Assembly: GCF_023148685.1 (NCBI RefSeq)
Contig: NZ_JAHXNL010000001.1
Coordinates: forward strand, 1-64,000
Direction: 5' to 3'
From: Georgenia sp. EYE_87
Lineage (GTDB): Bacteria; Actinomycetota; Actinomycetes; Actinomycetales; Actinomycetaceae
DNA length: 64,000 nucleotides
The position numbers and the translations under genes were made by a program. Below, in pieces: positions 60,103-64,000 of this stretch; position 1 is the stretch's first letter; every line of letters begins with the position of its first letter. The notes beneath the pieces are model-generated. The model searched no databases. It was not told the DNA's origin and saw only the letters and a program-made list of their open reading frames with translations.

Positions 60103-61544
60103 GACCCGCGCCGCGGCCTGTCGGGGACCCGCGGGTACGACGTCCCGAGCAGGCCGGTGTGCATGGCCGTCACCCGGCCGTCGGGACCGCGGCTGAAGGC
60201 GACGGGGACCACGCCCGGCCCGACGGCCGTCAGGTCGACGTGGAACAGATCCGGGTCGTCGGCGTCGGGATGGAGCGGTAGGCCCCGGCGCACGGCGGGG
60301 ATCGGCCGGCGTCCGCGGGCCGTGAGCCGGCCGCGTCGCACGCGGACCTCGATCGCGGACCCGAGCACCATCCGGGGCTGCGGGTCCAGCAGCGGGCCCG
60401 GGCCGAGCGTGTACCGGCCGCACAGGTCGCCCCAGGTGGCGGGGCGCTGCGGGACGTCCGTCCGGAAGGTCTCGGCCGGGACGCCGAGGAGCTGGCGGAG
60501 CAGCGCGTCCGCTGCCGGCGTCGGCGCGCCCCGCGGGTCGAACGAGCCGGTGTTCCCGAGCGCCACGACGCCCACGCCGTCGTCCGGGGCCAGCAGGAGG
60601 TCGGCGAGGAAGCCCTTCCAGATCCCGTCGTGCGCCACGGTGCGGTGGCCGCCGACGTCGCCGGGGTAGAAGCCGAGCCCGACGCCGGGCACGCGGGGGT
60701 CGGGCCGGTGGTGGGGCTGGAACATCAGGGCGAGCGTCTCCGGGCGGAGGATCCGGCCGTGCTCGTTCGCGCCGCCGCCCAGGAGCGCGACGGCGTAGCG
60801 GGCCATGTCGCGGGCGGTCGAGTACAGCCCGCCGCCGGCGGAGGTGACGATCTCGAGATCCTCCACCGCACGCAGGCCGTCGGGGCGCACCTCGTAGCCG
60901 GTCGCGAGGCGGGGTCGCACCCGGTCCGTCCGGAGCAGGTCGGAGTCCTCCATGCCCAGGGGGCCGAGCACGTGGTCGCGCAGGTACGTCGCGAGCGGCA
61001 GGCCGGTGACGTCGGCGACGATCTGGCCGAGGGCGGTGAACCCGTGGTTCGTGTACGCCCACTTGGTGCCGGGCTCGACGTCGATGCGCAGCCCGCCGCG
61101 GTAGTACTCGGCCAGCAAGGGCACGCGGCCCACCGGGGCGCCCCAGCCGAGCGCCGGCCGGAGCAGGTCGGCGTGGCTGCGGACAGCGCGGACCCCGGCC
61201 GTGTGGGTGAGCAGGTGCCTCAGCGTGGCCGGCCGGAACGAGGACCGGGCGGGCACCAGCGAGAACGCGCGGAGGTACCGGGCGGCGGGGGCGTCGAGGT
61301 CGACGAGCCCACGCTCCCACAGCTGCATCACCGCGACCGCGGTGAGCGTCTTCGTCACCGACCCGACCCGGAACACCGTGTCCTCGTCGACGGGCGTTCC
61401 CCTGGCGACGTCCGCGAGGCCGTGGTGGTGGGTCCACGCGAGCTCGCCGTCCCGGACGACGGCGACGGCCAGCCCTGCGGTTGGCCAGCGGCTCAGCGCA
61501 GCGTCCACCGCGGCGGTCAGCTCACGCGTGTCGAGTCGGTCCAT
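60027..61544 (-). CDS. Serine hydrolase of the beta-lactamase (class C/PBP-like) family, with poly-Ser tail
   Basis: A 505-residue protein. The nucleophile motif SxxK is VGSVTKTLTA (Ser62, Lys65), the YxN motif is YTNHGFTALG, and the third motif lies in the HDGIWKGF region. No signal peptide, so it acts in the cytoplasm or is exported otherwise; esterase or peptidase rather than antibiotic resistance is likely. A C-terminal domain (residues 380-480) is beta-rich. The last 20 residues are nearly all Ser because this end is antisense to the Asp/Glu tail of the convergent gene; an earlier true end cannot be seen, as the first stop is at 60027. Paralogue of the next gene upstream. Confidence 0.82.
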   Translation of the reverse strand: MDRLDTRELTAAVDAALSRWPTAGLAVAVVRDGELAWTHHHGLADVARGTPVDEDTVFRVGSVTKTLTAVAVMQLWERGLVDLDAPAARYLRAFSLVPARSSFRPATLRHLLTHTAGVRAVRSHADLLRPALGWGAPVGRVPLLAEYYRGGLRIDVEPGTKWAYTNHGFTALGQIVADVTGLPLATYLRDHVLGPLGMEDSDLLRTDRVRPRLATGYEVRPDGLRAVEDLEIVTSAGGGLYSTARDMARYAVALLGGGANEHGRILRPETLALMFQPHHRPDPRVPGVGLGFYPGDVGGHRTVAHDGIWKGFLADLLLAPDDGVGVVALGNTGSFDPRGAPTPAADALLRQLLGVPAETFRTDVPQRPATWGDLCGRYTLGPGPLLDPQPRMVLGSAIEVRVRRGRLTARGRRPIPAVRRGLPLHPDADDPDLFHVDLTAVGPGVVPVAFSRGPDGRVTAMHTGLLGTSYPRVPDRPRRGSQASSYSSSSSSSNSRSSSSSSSSV

Positions 61545-63006
61545 CGCTTCCTCCCTGGCGACGACGCAGCCGCACCCCGGGCGACCGCCGGTGGGCTGTG
61601 AGCGGCATGCCGTCGAGGTGGAGGGTCGCCGGCGCCGTGGGGGACGCGGGGGAGAACACCACCCGCAGGCTCCCGGACCCGCCGGGCAGCTCGACGCGGA
61701 ACGCGAAGGGGTCGGCGTCGTCGTCGGGGTGCAGGACGAAGCCGCGGTACAGCGCCGGGACCGGTGACAGGGACCGCAGCACGAGCCGCCCGCGGCGCAC
61801 CCGCACCTCGAAGCCTGCGCCGACGACGCCCCGCACGCGCACGTCCGTGAGCGTGGCCGGTCCCGGCAGGACGTACCGCCCGCACAGCTCGGCCCAGACC
61901 TCCGGACGCTGGGGCACGTCGGTGCGGACGGTCGGCTCGGGCACCCCGAGGAGCGCGTCGAGCACCGCGCCCGTCTCGGCGGCGAGCCAGGTCGACCCGC
62001 CCCGGGTGCCGTTGGTGAACGCCACCAGGCCCACGCCGTCGTCCGGCGCGGCGAAGATCTGTGCGAAGTAGGGCGGGATGACGCCCTGGTGCTCGACCAC
62101 CGGGTGGCCGCCGTCGTCGAGGCGCCAGAACGCGAGACCCAGCCCGGGCAGGCGCGGGTCGGACCGGTACTGCGGGGAGAACATCTCTACGAGGGACTCC
62201 GGGCGCAGCACCGAGCCGTGCTCGTTGGTTCCGCCGCCGAGGAGGGCGACGACGTAACGCGCCATGTCTGGTGCGGTGGAGAACGCCGCGCCGGCGCCCG
62301 CCGGGACGTAGTCGAAGGCCGGCACCTCGAGCGGGCCGTGGCGGCCGAGCCGGTAGCCGGTGGCGAGGCGCGACCGGTCCACCTCCGAGCGCAGCATCGT
62401 CGTGTCCGTCATCCCGAGCGGGTCGAACACGCTCTCGCGCAGGTACCGGTCCAGGGGCAGCCCGCTCACGTCCGAGACCAGCTGCCCGAGCGTCGCGGGC
62501 CCGTGGTCGGTGTACCGGAACCGGGTGCCCGGCTCGGCCGCCAGGCGAAGCGCGCCGCGGTAGTACTCGGCGAGGCTGGGGAGCGGCTCCCCGGCCGCGA
62601 CCGTCTCGCCGAAGTTGGGCCGCAGGAGGCCCGAGCGCGGGACCTGCTCGCTGATCCCGCCCGTGTGGGTCAGCAGGTGGCGCACCGTCGCGGGCCGGTG
62701 GGCCGCGTCGGCGGGGACGAGCCGGTACGCGCGCAGGTAGTCGTTCACGGGGGCGTCGAGCTCGACCAGGTCCTGCTCGCGCAGCTGCATCACCGCGATG
62801 GCCGTGAACGTCTTCGTGATCGAGCCGACCCGGAACACGGTGTCCGCCGTGACCGGCCGGCCCGAGGCGATGTCGGCGACCCCGTGGGCGGTGAACGACT
62901 CGAGCCTTCCGTCGCGGACCACCCCGAGCGCGAACCCCACCGCGGGCCTGCGGTTGAGGATCTCGCCCACCCGCGTGCGGACGTCGGTCTCCTCGGTGGT
63001 GGGCAT
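61522..63006 (-). CDS. Serine hydrolase of the beta-lactamase family (tandem paralogue)
   Basis: A 494-residue paralogue of the preceding entry with SxxK in VGSITKTFTA, YxN replaced by YTDHGPATLG (Asp for Asn), and HQG near VVEHQGVIPPYF. The same two-domain layout is present with the C-terminal beta-rich part RGVVGAGFEVRVRRGRLVLR. ATG at 63006 has GAGGAGGA upstream. Its 3' end overlaps the start of the paralogue gene by 23 bp, so they form an operon born of duplication. The YTDH change in place of YxN may alter catalysis. Confidence 0.83.
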   Translation of the reverse strand: MPTTEETDVRTRVGEILNRRPAVGFALGVVRDGRLESFTAHGVADIASGRPVTADTVFRVGSITKTFTAIAVMQLREQDLVELDAPVNDYLRAYRLVPADAAHRPATVRHLLTHTGGISEQVPRSGLLRPNFGETVAAGEPLPSLAEYYRGALRLAAEPGTRFRYTDHGPATLGQLVSDVSGLPLDRYLRESVFDPLGMTDTTMLRSEVDRSRLATGYRLGRHGPLEVPAFDYVPAGAGAAFSTAPDMARYVVALLGGGTNEHGSVLRPESLVEMFSPQYRSDPRLPGLGLAFWRLDDGGHPVVEHQGVIPPYFAQIFAAPDDGVGLVAFTNGTRGGSTWLAAETGAVLDALLGVPEPTVRTDVPQRPEVWAELCGRYVLPGPATLTDVRVRGVVGAGFEVRVRRGRLVLRSLSPVPALYRGFVLHPDDDADPFAFRVELPGGSGSLRVVFSPASPTAPATLHLDGMPLTAHRRSPGVRLRRRQGGSDGPTRHA

Positions 63007-63148
63007 GGTTCCTCCTCGATCCAGCCCTGGCTCCCATGGTGCGCCGATCGTCGCGGCCGCGGAAGGGTCCGAGGTCCTCAGGGCCGAAGGGCCCTTGCCG
63101 AGCGGTCGCGCCGGTGCGCAACCTGAGGGGAGAAGCGGGGTGGGACCC

Positions 63149-64000
63149 ATGAGGCGGCGCGGCACGGTCGAGCGGGTGACGGGACGGGCTCACCCGATCG
63201 AGCGGCTGAGCGCGGAGGACCAGCTCCTGCTGTGGCCCGACGAGGCGTGGCCGCAGGACCTCGGTGCCATCGCCCTGCTCGACGGCGCGACCCTGGTGGA
63301 CCCGGACGGCCGGTTCCGCATCGAGACGGTCCGGGCGGTCGTGGAGAGCCAGTTGCACCTCGTGCCGCGGTTCCGGCAGATGCTCGTGACGCCGCGGCGT
63401 GGGCTCGGCCCGCCGCTGTGGGAGGACGCGACGGCGTTCGACGTCGCGGAGCACGTGCGGGTCCTCCCGCTGCCGGCGCCCGGTGACGAGGCGCAGCTCC
63501 TGGCGGCGGTCGAGCGGCTCCGCCGCCGCCGGCTCGACCGGACGCGCCCGCTCTGGGAGATGTGGTTCCTCACCGGGCTCGCCGGCAACCGGGTCTTCTC
63601 GACGCCGACCCCGCGACTTCGCCGCCGCCCCCGCCTCCGCGGCCGTGGCGCCCGGCGCGCCCGCGGACGGCCCGGGAGCTCCTCGCCGACGCCCGGCCAC
63701 CGGTGCCCGGGCTGGACCGGCGGGTGGGGTCGGGCCGCGGCCTCGCCCTGGTCCGCGCGGACCTCGGCGCCGTCCGGGCCGCCGCGCACGCCCACGGCGC
63801 GACGGTGAACGACGTCGTCCTCTCGGCGCTCGCGGGCGGTCTGCGGCGTCTGCTCGTCCACCGCGGCGTGCCCGTCGACGGTCTGGTGGCCGCCGTGTAC
63901 GTCCCCGTCACGCTGCGCCGCGGACGCGGGGGAGCGGAAGTGCCGCCGCCCGGCGGGGGAACGGTGGCGCCACGGCGCGGCGGGACATCGGACGCACCTC
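63149..64000 (+). pseudogene. Broken WS/DGAT (wax ester synthase/diacylglycerol acyltransferase) gene
   Basis: Residues 1-145 read as an intact WS/DGAT N-terminus (ERLSAEDQLLLWPDEAWPQD, VESQLHLVPRFRQMLV, RLDRTRPLWEMWFLTGLAG). After GNRV the family should continue with a segment holding the catalytic HHxxxDG. Instead the sequence jumps, in the next reading frame from about 63590, to LLDADPATS and TARELLAD, then normal family sequence (GATVNDVVLSALAGGLRRLL, VYVPVTLR). So about 20 residues including the active site are missing and the frame is shifted, making the gene inactive. Past about 63910 the resemblance fades again. It runs off the window. The two tracts of one protein in two frames are plain in the sequence. 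Confidence 0.75.

Noticed and set aside
1-64000. CRISPR array, rRNA genes, prophage genes or antiphage systems
   Set aside because: No regularly spaced repeats, rRNA-like sequence, phage structural genes or recognisable defence effectors were seen on reading; the search was by eye and not exhaustive.

Overview
The window is very GC-rich, gene-dense DNA from an actinobacterium. Evidence: strong third-position GC bias, frequent GTG/TTG starts, ATGA/GTGA/TTGA stop-start overlaps, several apparently leaderless genes, a Flp/Tad pilus locus without a secretin, a CatR-KatA style fur-catalase pair, and small actinobacterial families such as DUF5703. A micrococcalean relative (Cellulomonas/Georgenia-like) is my guess; no rRNA is present to settle it.

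Layout. 0-5.4 kb: the last codons of an IS110-type transposase, a hexose-6-phosphate mutarotase, and a two-gene unit (a large unknown protein plus a SWIM zinc-finger protein). 5.4-7.4 kb: Fur-family regulator and catalase. 7.4-11.4 kb: a small membrane protein, a crotonase-family hydratase, an unknown protein and a PAS-PAS-GAF-PP2C phosphatase. 11.4-17.8 kb: TetR regulator divergent from a leucine-catabolism operon (methylcrotonyl-CoA carboxylase beta and alpha, HMG-CoA lyase, a nitronate-monooxygenase-like flavoprotein). 17.8-19.5 kb: KhtTU-like K+/H+ antiporter. 19.5-27.2 kb, minus strand: a complete Flp/Tad pilus locus. 27.6-28.3 kb: TetR regulator.

28.3-49.1 kb is the most interesting part. 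A 75-bp direct repeat (73/75 identical) brackets it. The right copy is the 3' end of an intact tRNA-Leu(GAG) plus its terminator; the left copy carries only the last 16 nt of the tRNA. This is the layout of an element integrated at a tRNA 3' end, with a period of 20,696 bp, yet I find no integrase. Its cargo is wholly catabolic: a phenanthrene/phthalate-type ring-hydroxylating dioxygenase with [3Fe-4S] ferredoxin, reductase and cis-diol dehydrogenase; a class A flavin monooxygenase; an extradiol dioxygenase; a C-C-hydrolase-like alpha/beta hydrolase; two orphan lipoprotein solute-binding proteins; two paralogous NodD/NahR-type LysR regulators; and an operon joining hydantoinase/acetone-carboxylase-type HyuA and HyuB (HyuB with an extra C-terminal domain), a beta-keto-acid cleavage enzyme (BKACE) and an ADP-forming acyl-CoA synthetase. 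Five promoters share a 15-bp ATC-N9-GAT-type palindrome, in four of them placed about 65 bp upstream of the predicted transcription start, so the island looks like one LysR regulon. I propose that it degrades an aromatic compound and finishes a ketone by ATP-dependent carboxylation followed by beta-keto-acid cleavage.

49.1-64 kb: a glucose/ribitol-type SDR, a GNAT-MazG-like fusion, an M3 metallopeptidase, a PxKF-motif surface protein, a NarL-type two-component system, an M20 peptidase with DUF5703 neighbour, an acidic small protein overlapping tail-to-tail with a serine-beta-lactamase-family protein, a second such protein in tandem, and a broken WS/DGAT acyltransferase gene that has lost its HHxxxDG active site and runs off the end.
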